Shown one piece after another: positions 17,146 through 24,778 of a DNA stretch of 64,000 bases. Source of the stretch: Pseudomonas allokribbensis (GTDB taxonomy: Bacteria > Pseudomonadota > Gammaproteobacteria > Pseudomonadales > Pseudomonadaceae); assembly GCF_014863605.1 (NCBI RefSeq), contig NZ_CP062252.1, positions 2,985,001 to 3,049,000 on the forward strand. The letters are read 5' to 3'. The notes under the pieces are model-generated. The model made no database searches. It had not been told where the DNA came from and was given only the letters and a program-made list of their open reading frames with translations. Positions within the stretch are counted from its first letter, which is position 1. Each line of letters opens with the position of its first letter. The translations under genes and the position numbers were made by a program.

Positions 17146-17396
17146 TTTTGCTTGAACCCCTGCAAGCCTCGGTCACTACGCCATTGTTTCACTGTGCGTG
17201 CAATTCCTTCCGGGGAACTGTCCCGACCCGGTTCCGGATAAAAGATCAGGTCAGTACCTTCAGGGTGGGCCGCAAGCATTCTGAATTTCGCCAGCATATC
17301 GCCTAGCACCTCATCAGAATCAGATCTATTGATCGCGATAATCTGTTGGATGATGTCAATGAACTCGGCTTCGGTGACGTCCGAAATGTTTTTCAT
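17142..17396 (-). CDS. DNase bacteriocin immunity protein, copy 3
   Basis: This 84-residue Im-family protein starts with MKNISDVTEAEFIDIIQQII and carries HPEGTDLIFYPEPG and SPEGIARTVKQWR. ATG at 17396 is chosen over an upstream in-frame start because it gives the standard Im length and the 4-base ATGA overlap seen at every junction of this array. Helix II (about SDSDEVLGDMLAKFRM) differs strongly from the other copies, so it probably protects against a different DNase toxin. Confidence 0.88.
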   Translation of the reverse strand: MKNISDVTEAEFIDIIQQIIAINRSDSDEVLGDMLAKFRMLAAHPEGTDLIFYPEPGRDSSPEGIARTVKQWRSDRGLQGFKQK

Positions 17397-17641
17397 GAAT
17401 CTTTGAATCGGTGCATACCATTTAGCACGCAATAAGCATCGATCGTTCGCACTATGCCATCGGGAGACTCATCGGCACCGGCTTCCGGATAAAACAGCAA
17501 ATCACTTCCGGCCGGGTGTGGCACGATTTTGTTGAAGTGGTCTACTAAAGAGCCTAGCTCGTCCTCTGTTTCAGCCTCCTCAATAGAAACAATCAACTCC
17601 TTGAGTTCCTGCCTGGTGTAGTCGCTCAGAGTGTCCCTCAT
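17393..17641 (-). CDS. DNase bacteriocin immunity protein, copy 2
   Basis: This 82-residue Im-family protein begins MRDTLSDYTRQELKELI and has HPAGSDLLFYPEAGADESPDGIVRTI. The C-terminus departs from the family: where others have KEWR..GLPGFK, this copy has DAYCVLNGMHRFKDS. ATG at 17641 overlaps the stop of copy 1 by 4 bases. It is the second immunity gene after the bacteriocin. Confidence 0.88.
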   Translation of the reverse strand: MRDTLSDYTRQELKELIVSIEEAETEDELGSLVDHFNKIVPHPAGSDLLFYPEAGADESPDGIVRTIDAYCVLNGMHRFKDS

Positions 17642-17910
17642 TCTTGCTTGAATCCCGGCAGGCCTTGGGATATGCGCCATTCTTTTATGGTTCGGGTTAT
17701 TCCTTCCGCTGAGTCATCGGCCTCGGGCAGCGGACGATAGATCAGGTTCATCTTCTCCGGATGCCCGACGATCTTGTTGAAGTGGCGAACCAGCAAGTCG
17801 GCGCGGGTATCAGAAGGCGCCTGGTCCTCCTTGAATATTTCTTCCAGAAAACTAACGAACTCGCGCTCCGTGTATTCAGAAATGTTGTTTTTGATAAAGG
17901 GATCCTTCAT
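17638..17910 (-). CDS. DNase bacteriocin immunity protein, copy 1 (adjacent to toxin)
   Basis: This 90-residue Im-family protein starts 9 bases after the bacteriocin stop, with the ribosome-binding AAGGA formed from the toxin stop codon (TAAGGAAAG). By position it should be the cognate immunity protein. It is however the most divergent in the conserved helix III: HPEKMNLIYRP replaces HPxGSDLIFYP, so the second aromatic residue of the colicin Tyr-Tyr pair is Arg here. Helix II is also longer (KEDQAPSDTRADLLVRHFN). The C-terminus is shared with copy 4. Confidence 0.9.
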   Translation of the reverse strand: MKDPFIKNNISEYTEREFVSFLEEIFKEDQAPSDTRADLLVRHFNKIVGHPEKMNLIYRPLPEADDSAEGITRTIKEWRISQGLPGFKQE

Positions 17911-17919
17911 TTTCTTTCC

Positions 17920-19233
17920 TTAATTCTGATGTACGTCAATGTGGTTTCGAGGTGTGTTAACTCGCATGTTATCGACGTCGTAAACCGGACCACCCTCTGA
18001 AATCAGCTCCACGTGATGTATCTCATGCGAGATCCTTGAGCCTGCCACATCCGAAATATCGACACGCGGGGCTTTTCCTGCTCGCATACGATCCAGATCC
18101 CTGCGCGAAAACTGGGAACTCAATTCCGGCCTTTTCGATACGGCGGTCCAGAACGCTCGTCGGAATGCATCGAAGCTGGAGAAACGACGTCCTCTTAATT
18201 GACTGGCCATATTGGTTGGAATTGGCGCTCCGAGTCCGGAACGGGCAGTGTCGAGCCATCGTCCCTCCACATCCTCACCCACCCCCGTCACAACCCCCGG
18301 CTCATACCGCGTGCTGAGCACCACATAAATCGGTGCCAGCCCCGCATCCGCCGGAAACCAGACGATTGCGTCGTGATAATCCGGCGGATGCTGCGGATTG
18401 ACGAGGATGCGGTCAGTCTTCTCGCCCGGCGGATAGACCCAGATCGTCGGCAGCGGCGGAGCGCCTTCCAAGGCTGGGATGGGTGGCGCGTCGTCGGGAT
18501 TGGCGGCAGGTGTCCAGATCAGGCCGATGCCGTGGCCGAGGTCGGCGACGAAGTGTTCGCCTTCTCGTTGCGCCTTGATGACCGGGACGAACTCCCAGTC
18601 TTTCTTGCCTCCCGTGTAGAAGCCGTAGGCGCTGATTGAGCCGTCGGGCAGTGTCTTGGCACTGAAGCGCACACGGGTGCGGCCGCTGGCGAGTAGTGCG
18701 TATTGTTCGGTTGTGTAAAAAGCGCTGTCGGACGAGGTATCCGTGTTGGGGATCAACAACGCCAGCGTGCCGACGGTACTGGCGCCACTCAACAGGCTGA
18801 GCCCGAGCGAACCGCCGAGCCGCTGGGCCAGCGCCCGACCGCTTCCGGAGCCTGCCGCCCATTTCAATGGCACGCCTTCAGCGCTGATCGGTACCTGACT
18901 GCCGAGAACGGCCCACTGACCGTACTCGGCCAAGCGTTCGGTCGGGATGAAACCGGCCGGATTTTTGTGATCTATCACGCCGTCCGGAAGGTTGCAGCTT
19001 TTGGCGAACACACAACCCCGGCCGGGCGCTTGCGGACGCTGCTCGACCTGGCGCAAGTGCCGATCTTCATACGCCTGCTGGCGGGCGATCATTGCGTCGT
19101 AGGTCGCTTCTCGGGCTTTGAATTCGGCGAACTCGGTCGACGTCATGTCCCGTGGGACAAGCCTGCCGTGTCCGGCGCCGCCATTGCCGCCCCGGTCTTC
19201 CCAGACCTGAGGAATGTCGTTGTCCCGCGCCAT
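17920..19233 (-). CDS. S-type pyocin-domain DNase bacteriocin (HNH, colicin E9-like)
   Basis: This 437-residue toxin ends in an H-N-H nuclease motif laid out as in colicin E9: His406-His407, then GGPVYDVDNMRV with Asn422, then NHIDVH with His431 and His435. Before it lies the pyocin S translocation-type domain (about 140-310), with ADAGLAPIYVVLS and RYEPGVVTG. The N-terminus (GGNGGAGHGRLVPRD, then GCVFAKSCNLPDG and IPTERLAEYGQWAVLG) is short: there is no long coiled coil or receptor-binding domain. Four immunity genes follow. The toxin would cut target-cell DNA; whether it is released like a pyocin or delivered by a secretion system is open. Confidence 0.88.
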   Translation of the reverse strand: MARDNDIPQVWEDRGGNGGAGHGRLVPRDMTSTEFAEFKAREATYDAMIARQQAYEDRHLRQVEQRPQAPGRGCVFAKSCNLPDGVIDHKNPAGFIPTERLAEYGQWAVLGSQVPISAEGVPLKWAAGSGSGRALAQRLGGSLGLSLLSGASTVGTLALLIPNTDTSSDSAFYTTEQYALLASGRTRVRFSAKTLPDGSISAYGFYTGGKKDWEFVPVIKAQREGEHFVADLGHGIGLIWTPAANPDDAPPIPALEGAPPLPTIWVYPPGEKTDRILVNPQHPPDYHDAIVWFPADAGLAPIYVVLSTRYEPGVVTGVGEDVEGRWLDTARSGLGAPIPTNMASQLRGRRFSSFDAFRRAFWTAVSKRPELSSQFSRRDLDRMRAGKAPRVDISDVAGSRISHEIHHVELISEGGPVYDVDNMRVNTPRNHIDVHQN

Positions 19234-19502
19234 GGTTGTTTTTCTGCATGTAACCGAAGAGGCGCGAAACCTAACCGGGCGGCCCCTGACCTGGCGTTAG
19301 GACGTTTCCTAAATGCAGCGCTGAAATTTCCTGTTTCGCGGTGTTGCTGCAGCTTCCTCAACCCTCACCGGATTTCTGTAATGAAGCTTTTATGACAAAA
19401 GTTCGGTAGCACATCGCCAGTCCGGTCATGCCTATGTAACGCGCTTGAGGGGCCCAACAGGGCGCTTTTCACAAGCCGAGGCGGGACGCCGGGAGTGAGG
19501 CA
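19234..19502. other. Divergent intergenic region between bacteriocin and phdA-like gene
   Basis: These 269 bases must hold promoters for both divergent transcripts. There is no clear SOS box or pyocin P-box in front of the toxin. A weak Pho-box-like repeat is noted separately at 19376-19393. Confidence 0.5.
19376..19393 (+). promoter_or_regulatory. Possible Pho box upstream of the tpsB-exbB locus
   Basis: CTGTAAT-gaag-CTTTTAT fits the 7+4+7 PhoB spacing with 6 of 7 and 5 of 7 matches to CTGTCAT, 109 bases before the phdA-like start. The homologous P. aeruginosa locus is induced by phosphate starvation, which is the only reason to take the match seriously. Confidence 0.3.
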
Positions 19503-20129
19503 ATGGGGACTATGGAACGCTACTCGAAAGTGGGCATGCAGGAACTCGATCAACGCCTGTCGAAGATCGTCGAAGCCGCGCGCAAGAAGCCGGTTTCGGT
19601 GTATCGCTACGGCGCGCCGTGGGTCTGGATCGTGTCGCAGGATGACTGGCAGGGCGCCTTGAAAGAGGTCTCCAGCTACATTCCGCCGGGGCATTCGCTG
19701 GTGCTGCTGCGCCCGCAGATCGATGACCTGTTCGACGCTCACAGCGATCTCCTGCACGACCTCAACGCCCAGCCCGGCATGCTGATCCCGGCGCAAACGG
19801 TCATGCACATCCTGCTCCTGCAACTGCTGTATTCGGTGCCCAGCGAGCAGCAGCTCTACGAACAGCTCAATTACAACCTGCTGTTCCGCTGGTTCGTCGG
19901 CCTGGGCCTGAATCAGAAAGTCTGGAGCTTCAACGTCCTCAGTCGCGACATCGCCATGCTGCTCAACGAGCCGCGTGCGGTGCAGCTCATCCAGAAAATC
20001 ATCGGTGAAGTGTTCTGCGGCGCGCTGCTGCAAATGCCCGAGTTCTCCTTGAACTTCGCGCTGCTGCACACCTGGCTGGGCAAACACACCGGGGCCTGCA
20101 CTTCAGCAATCAAGAACGCCAGTAACTGA
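19503..20129 (+). CDS. phdA: PhdA-like protein: Phd antitoxin-type domain fused to IS5 transposase N-terminal domain
   Basis: This 208-residue protein has residues about 5-55 like Phd/YefM antitoxins (KVGMQELDQRLSKIVEAARK, PVSVYRYGAPWVWIVSQDDW), then about 75-165 like the N-terminal domain of IS5-family transposases (LYSVPSEQQLYEQLNYNLLF, RWFVGLGLNQKVW, SRDIAML). The catalytic DDE domain is absent, so it is a domesticated protein, not a transposase. Position and neighbours match P. aeruginosa PA0691 (PhdA, prevent-host-death protein A). It lies 16-55 bases before the tpsB start, and is a candidate DNA-binding regulator of the locus. GGGAG lies 7 bases before the ATG. Confidence 0.75.
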   Translation: MGTMERYSKVGMQELDQRLSKIVEAARKKPVSVYRYGAPWVWIVSQDDWQGALKEVSSYIPPGHSLVLLRPQIDDLFDAHSDLLHDLNAQPGMLIPAQTVMHILLLQLLYSVPSEQQLYEQLNYNLLFRWFVGLGLNQKVWSFNVLSRDIAMLLNEPRAVQLIQKIIGEVFCGALLQMPEFSLNFALLHTWLGKHTGACTSAIKNASN

Positions 20130-20184
20130 CGCACACGCAAGGCGCATGAGCGCCAACAGGTCATCGCGAATTTCAGGGGGTAGT

Positions 20185-21780
20185 GTGGATCAGATTTTCA
20201 CGTCACGGCTGGCGCTGTGGGGCTGGCTGCTGGTGACGGCCGGCGCGCAGCCGGCGTTCGCCGAGGAGGCCGAAAACACAGCGGCGCAGCGTCTGGTGGA
20301 CGTCAACGAATACTTCGTGCGCGGCAACACCGTGCTCGATGCGCGGGCGATCGAAGAAGCGGTGTATCCGTTTCTCGGCCCGCAAAAAGCCTTGAGCGAC
20401 ATCGAAGGCGCGCGGGACGCCTTGCAGAAGGTCTATCAGGAACGCGGCTATCAATCGGTGTTCGTTGAACTGCCGGAGCAAGCGGTGGCCGACGGCATCG
20501 TCTACCTGCAAGTCAGCGAAACCAAGGTCGGCCGGGTGCGGGTGGTCGGCGCCAAACACTATTCGCCGCTGGATATTCGCGACAACGTCCCGGCTCTCAA
20601 AGAAGGCGAAGTGCCGGACTTCGCCAAGGTCCAGGGCGAACTGGCGCAACTCAACAAGACCCCGGGCCGCCAGGTGATGCCGCTGGTTCGCGAAGGCCAG
20701 CGCCCCGGCACCATGGACGTGGACCTGCAAGTCGAAGACCAGAACCCGTGGACCGCCAGCGTGGGGCTGAACAACGACTACAGCGCCGATACCGAAAAAC
20801 TCCGCGCCGTCACCAGCCTCGGCTACAACAACCTCTGGCAACTCGGCCACAGCATCAACCTGACTTACTTCACCGCGCCGCAGGACACCGACAACGCCAA
20901 GGTCTGGTCGGGCTCGTACACCGCGCCGCTGACCGAGCGCTGGAGCGTGCAGTTCTCCGGTTACCAGTCCGACAGCAACGTCGCCACCATCGGCGGCAGC
21001 AACGTGCTCGGCAAGGGCCATTCCTACGGCGTATCGGCGATCTACACGATCCCGTCCAGCGGCAACTGGTCGAACTCTCTGTCGGCCGGCATCGACTTCA
21101 AGGACTTCGACGAACGCCTGACCCTGTCCGGCGAAAGCGACAAGGTGCCGCTGAAATACGCGCCGTTCACCTTCGCCTACAACGGCTATCGCTACACCGA
21201 AAAGAGCCAGCTCGGCCTCGGCCTGAGCCTGGTCGCGGCCACCCGCAGCATTTTCGGCTACGGCAGCTCCGACGAAGAGTTCGACTACAAACGCTACCGC
21301 GCCAACCCGAGTTTCGCCGTGCTCAAGGGCGACACCAACTTCACCTGGACCTTCGACAGCGACTGGCAGAGCGCAAGCAAAGCCGCGTTCCAGCTGGCGT
21401 CGGGGCCACTGGTTTCCAACGAACAATTCTCTGCCGGCGGCGCGACCTCGGTACGCGGTTATCTGGCCGCCGAGCGCACCGGTGATGACGGCGTGCTGCT
21501 CAGTCAGGAAGTCCGCACGCCGTCGCTGGCCAAGTACGCCGGCACCTGGATACAGGACTGGCGCTTCTACGCCTTCGCCGAAGGCGCGCAACTGTACCTG
21601 CGCGACGAACTGCCGGACCAGGACGCCAGTTACGCCCTGGCCAGCGTCGGCCTCGGCACCCGCGCCAGCCTGAGCAAATGGCTGTCCGGCAGCGTCGACT
21701 GGGGCTACCCGCTACTCGAAGGGCCGAACACCTCGAAACAGGAATCGCGCCTGCACTTCAACCTTCAGGCCACTTTCTAA
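20185..21780 (+). CDS. TpsB two-partner secretion transporter (PdtB-like)
   Basis: This ~531-residue outer-membrane Omp85-type pore belongs to the ShlB/FhaC family. A signal peptide ending AQPAFA is followed by POTRA domains (VNEYFVRGNTVLDARAIEEA; VGRVRVVGAKHYSP) and a beta-barrel with the conserved loop-6 motif VRGY and terminal Phe. GTG at 20185 is preferred (GGGGG 4 bases upstream and a compact signal peptide), but ATG at 20146 is possible. In P. aeruginosa PdtB (PA0692) secretes the exoprotein PdtA. No TpsA gene lies next to it here; the expected position is taken by the bacteriocin cluster. Confidence 0.9.
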   Translation: MDQIFTSRLALWGWLLVTAGAQPAFAEEAENTAAQRLVDVNEYFVRGNTVLDARAIEEAVYPFLGPQKALSDIEGARDALQKVYQERGYQSVFVELPEQAVADGIVYLQVSETKVGRVRVVGAKHYSPLDIRDNVPALKEGEVPDFAKVQGELAQLNKTPGRQVMPLVREGQRPGTMDVDLQVEDQNPWTASVGLNNDYSADTEKLRAVTSLGYNNLWQLGHSINLTYFTAPQDTDNAKVWSGSYTAPLTERWSVQFSGYQSDSNVATIGGSNVLGKGHSYGVSAIYTIPSSGNWSNSLSAGIDFKDFDERLTLSGESDKVPLKYAPFTFAYNGYRYTEKSQLGLGLSLVAATRSIFGYGSSDEEFDYKRYRANPSFAVLKGDTNFTWTFDSDWQSASKAAFQLASGPLVSNEQFSAGGATSVRGYLAAERTGDDGVLLSQEVRTPSLAKYAGTWIQDWRFYAFAEGAQLYLRDELPDQDASYALASVGLGTRASLSKWLSGSVDWGYPLLEGPNTSKQESRLHFNLQATF

Positions 21781-21794
21781 CAAGGAGCACTTCC

Positions 21795-23594
21795 ATGCAG
21801 CGCCTCTTCCTTTCGTTGTTGATCTGCCTGGGCTTCGTGCTCCCGGCCACGGCTCAGGCCTGGTGGCAGGACGACTGGCATTACCGCAAACAGATCGCTG
21901 TCGACACCACGCCGCAGGGCGCCGGGATCAATCAGGCCCTCGGCCGCACCGCGCTGCTGGTGCGTCTGCACACCGGCAACTTCACGTTTGATGGCGTGAA
22001 AGAGGACGGCTCGGACCTGCGCTTCGTCGCGGCCGATGACAAGACCGTGCTCAACCACCAGATCGAAAGCTTCGATGCGCTGATGGGCATGGCGCTGATC
22101 TGGGTCGATGTGCCGAATGTCGAGGGCGGTCAGCGCCAGGACATCTGGATGTACTACGGCAACCAGAAGGCGCCGGCGACCGGCAACGGTCAGCTCACAT
22201 TCGATCCGAATTACACCGCGCTCTATCACTTCGAAGGCGCCACCGGCACCCCGGCGAAAGACACCACCGCTTACGGCAACACCGCGCAGAGCGCGACCGG
22301 CGCCGCCATTGATGGCGTAGTAGGGCGGGCCTTGCAGTTCAGCGGTCAGCCGTTGCTGCTGCCGGCCAGTCCGTCGCTGCAACATAACGCTGGCAGCGCC
22401 TTCACTTTCAGTGCCTGGCTGCGACTGGATCAGGCCAACGGTGAGCAACTGATTCTGGCCCGCCGCGAAGGCGCCAACAGCCTGCTGGTCGGTGTGAATC
22501 AGGGCGTGCCGTTCGTGGAAATCGACGGCCAGCGCGCTGTGGCCACACAACCGTTGAATCCGGGCCAATGGCAGCACGTTGCGCTGACCGCCGAAGGCGC
22601 GAAAGTGACGCTGTACATCAACGGTCGCGAAGGCGCGGCATTGGCCCAGGCGATGCCGGCGTTCAATTCGGTCATGGCCATTGGTGCTGATCTTTCCCCG
22701 AGTGCGTTCCAGCCGTTCGTGGGCGCCATCGATGAGCTGCGCCTGTCGAAAGTTGCCCGTCCGGCGCCGCTGTTGCTGGCCGACGCCACTTCCCAAGGCG
22801 CCGAGTCGAAACTGGTTGCTTACGGCGTCGATGAAGAACAGTCCGGCTACGGTTTCGGCAGCCTCGGCTTCCTGCTCAACGCCGTGCCGGTCGATGCCTG
22901 GGTGATCATCGCGGTGCTGGTGCTGATGATGTTCCAGTCGTGGATCATCATGCTGCGCAAGAACCGCACCCTCAGCCGAGTGACTGCGGCCAACGAAGAC
23001 TTCCGCGTGCAATTCGCCAAGGTTGGCACTCGCCTGGAAATGTTCGCCGACGACACGCAACTCGCCCAGCGTCTGCAGCACTCGCCGCTGTGGCGCCTGT
23101 ATCAGGTGGCGGTGAAAGAGATCCGTACCCGCCGCGAACAGGGCGCCGATACTTCGTCGGTTTCGGCGGCGACCATCGAAGCCATCCGCTGCTCCATGGA
23201 CGGTGTACGTACCCGGGAAAACCAGCAGCTGAGTTCGAAACTCTCGACCCTGTCCAACGCCATCGCCGGCGGCCCCTACATCGGTCTGCTCGGCACCGTG
23301 CTGGGGATCATGGTGGTGTTCCTCGGCACGGCCATGGCCGGCGACGTCAACATCAACGCCATCGCCCCGGGTATGGCCGCAGCCTTGCTGGCCACCGCCA
23401 TGGGCCTGTTCGTCGCGATCCCGGCGCTGTTTGGCTACAACCGCCTGATCACCCGCAACAAGGAAGTCAGCGCCGACATGCGCGTGTTCGTCGACGAGTT
23501 CATCACCCGTCTGGCGGAGATGCACGGCGAAGGCCAGTCCAGTGAAGCGGCGCATCAGCGCGGTCATCACGCCAACCATTCCGTACCGGCCTGA
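21795..23594 (+). CDS. exbB2: DUF2341-LamG-ExbB fusion proton-channel protein
   Basis: This 599-residue protein has a signal peptide (MQRLFLSLLICLGFVLPATAQA), then a DUF2341 domain (WWQDDWHYRKQI to about 125), a LamG/concanavalin-like domain (about 130-320: ALYHFEG, FTFSAWLRLD, WQHVALTAEGAKVTLYINGR), a membrane helix (VDAWVIIAVLVLMMFQSWI, about 366-384) and a MotA/TolQ/ExbB domain with two further helices (GLLGTVLGIMVVFLG; AALLATAMGLFVAIPALFG). Normal ExbB has ~240 residues, so the large periplasmic lectin-like part is extra. It corresponds to P. aeruginosa PA0693 (exbB2). AAGGAG precedes the ATG. With ExbD and TonB below it should harness proton motive force for an outer-membrane process. 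Confidence 0.88.
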   Translation: MQRLFLSLLICLGFVLPATAQAWWQDDWHYRKQIAVDTTPQGAGINQALGRTALLVRLHTGNFTFDGVKEDGSDLRFVAADDKTVLNHQIESFDALMGMALIWVDVPNVEGGQRQDIWMYYGNQKAPATGNGQLTFDPNYTALYHFEGATGTPAKDTTAYGNTAQSATGAAIDGVVGRALQFSGQPLLLPASPSLQHNAGSAFTFSAWLRLDQANGEQLILARREGANSLLVGVNQGVPFVEIDGQRAVATQPLNPGQWQHVALTAEGAKVTLYINGREGAALAQAMPAFNSVMAIGADLSPSAFQPFVGAIDELRLSKVARPAPLLLADATSQGAESKLVAYGVDEEQSGYGFGSLGFLLNAVPVDAWVIIAVLVLMMFQSWIIMLRKNRTLSRVTAANEDFRVQFAKVGTRLEMFADDTQLAQRLQHSPLWRLYQVAVKEIRTRREQGADTSSVSAATIEAIRCSMDGVRTRENQQLSSKLSTLSNAIAGGPYIGLLGTVLGIMVVFLGTAMAGDVNINAIAPGMAAALLATAMGLFVAIPALFGYNRLITRNKEVSADMRVFVDEFITRLAEMHGEGQSSEAAHQRGHHANHSVPA

Positions 23595-23605
23595 GGAGCA
23601 CTGAC

Positions 23606-24031
23606 ATGGCGTCCGTAAATGCCTCCCACGACGATGACGAAGATGCCGCAGTGGACAGCATCAACATCACGCCACTGGTGGACGTGCTGATGGTGGTGCT
23701 GGTGATGTTCATCCTCACCGCCACCGCGCAGGTCTCCGGGATCCAGATCAACTTGCCCAAGGCCAGCGCCGCTGTGTCGCTGTCCGAAGCCAAGACCAAG
23801 GCGATTTCGGTCAACGACGGCGGCCAGGTGTTCCTCGACGCCTACCCGGTGACCTTGCCTGAGCTGGAAGAGCGCCTGCGCATCGAGAAGGCACAGAACC
23901 CGGACTTTCCGGTGATCGTGCGCGGTGACGCTACGGTGCAGTACCAGAAGGTCATCGAAGTGCTGGATCTGCTGCGCCGGCTCGAACTGTCCCAGGTCGG
24001 TCTCGTCACCGGCAAACCGAGTCAGGGCTGA
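23606..24031 (+). CDS. exbD2: ExbD-type biopolymer transport protein
   Basis: This 141-residue protein has an acidic cytoplasmic N-terminus, a single membrane helix containing the proton-carrying aspartate (INITPLVDVLMVVLVMFILT) and a periplasmic domain (VFLDAYPVTLPELEERL, VIVRGDATVQYQKVIEVLDLL). GAGGAG lies 7 bases before the ATG. It is 11 bases after the ExbB gene and 3 bases before TonB, so the three form one energising complex. Confidence 0.93.
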   Translation: MASVNASHDDDEDAAVDSINITPLVDVLMVVLVMFILTATAQVSGIQINLPKASAAVSLSEAKTKAISVNDGGQVFLDAYPVTLPELEERLRIEKAQNPDFPVIVRGDATVQYQKVIEVLDLLRRLELSQVGLVTGKPSQG

Positions 24032-24034
24032 GTC

Positions 24035-24739
24035 ATGACCGCACAACTTCCGATCGAACCGCTGCCGGTGAAGCCGTCGCCCTTGCGCTATGCGAAGTGG
24101 GGCGCCGGGCTGGTTCTCGCCGCACTCGCCGCGTGGTTCCTGTGGCAGTGGGCCAACGACATGAGCGGCATCCGCCGCGAAGCGCCGAAAGTGCCGACGA
24201 TCATCCCGTTGCCGCCACCGCCACCTCCGCCGCCGGAAAAACCGCCGGAGCCGGAAACCCCGGTGGAAGAAAAAGTCGTCGAGCCGGAACCGACGCCCGA
24301 ACCGCAAGAGGTCAAGCCCGAGGAAGAAGCGCCACCATCGCCGGCAGACGACCTGGCCAACCCGATGCAAATGGACGGCGACGCCCAGAGCGGTAACGAC
24401 GCCTTCAACATCGGTGCGGGCAAGGGCGGCGGCATGGCGGGTGCCGGTGGTGGGCGCGTAGGCAATGGCACCTACAGCCAGTTCCTCGCGTTCACCTTCC
24501 AGAAGCTGCTGCGCGAGAACCCCGACCTGCGCAACCTCGCGTTTTCGCTGCAGGCCGATGTGTGGCTGAGCAGCGTCGGCGAGATCACCCGGGTCGAGCT
24601 GATCAAGTCCAGCGGCAACCCCGAGATCGACAGTCAGGTGCTGGCGGCCTTGCGTAACGCGCCGCATCTGAGCGAACGGCCGCCGGCCTCCATCACCTTG
24701 CCTGTGCGCATGTCCCTGCAAGGGCGGCGTCCGGGTTAA
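24035..24739 (+). CDS. TonB-like energy transducer
   Basis: This 234-residue protein has one N-terminal membrane helix (AGLVLAALAAWFLWQWAND), a Pro/Glu-rich periplasm-spanning part (PPPPPPPPEKPPEPETP onward, about 57-105), a Gly-rich linker (KGGGMAGAGGGRVGNG) and a C-terminal TonB domain (DVWLSSVGEITRVELIKSSG, IDSQVLAALRNAP). The usual TonB C-domain ends with a strand like SITLPVRMSLQ, present here. There is no TonB-dependent receptor in the locus; the candidate outer-membrane partners are the TpsB and the porin encoded on either side. Confidence 0.88.
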   Translation: MTAQLPIEPLPVKPSPLRYAKWGAGLVLAALAAWFLWQWANDMSGIRREAPKVPTIIPLPPPPPPPPEKPPEPETPVEEKVVEPEPTPEPQEVKPEEEAPPSPADDLANPMQMDGDAQSGNDAFNIGAGKGGGMAGAGGGRVGNGTYSQFLAFTFQKLLRENPDLRNLAFSLQADVWLSSVGEITRVELIKSSGNPEIDSQVLAALRNAPHLSERPPASITLPVRMSLQGRRPG

Positions 24740-24778
24740 CCGAATTCATAAAGCTGTATGAAAAGGAGTTGTGTGCAG

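Noticed and set aside
16879..19233. Prophage or tailocin cluster
   Set aside because: No tail, lysis, integrase or terminase genes are near the bacteriocin.
19503..20129. IS5 insertion sequence remnant
   Set aside because: The frame is intact, fused to a Phd-like domain, in a conserved operon position, and lacks terminal inverted repeats.
21777..23579. 600-codon minus-strand ORF opposite the ExbB fusion gene
   Set aside because: It is His/Gln/Arg-rich with no domain, has no ribosome-binding site, and mirrors the third-base GC pattern of the real plus-strand gene. Similar long shadows lie opposite most genes here.
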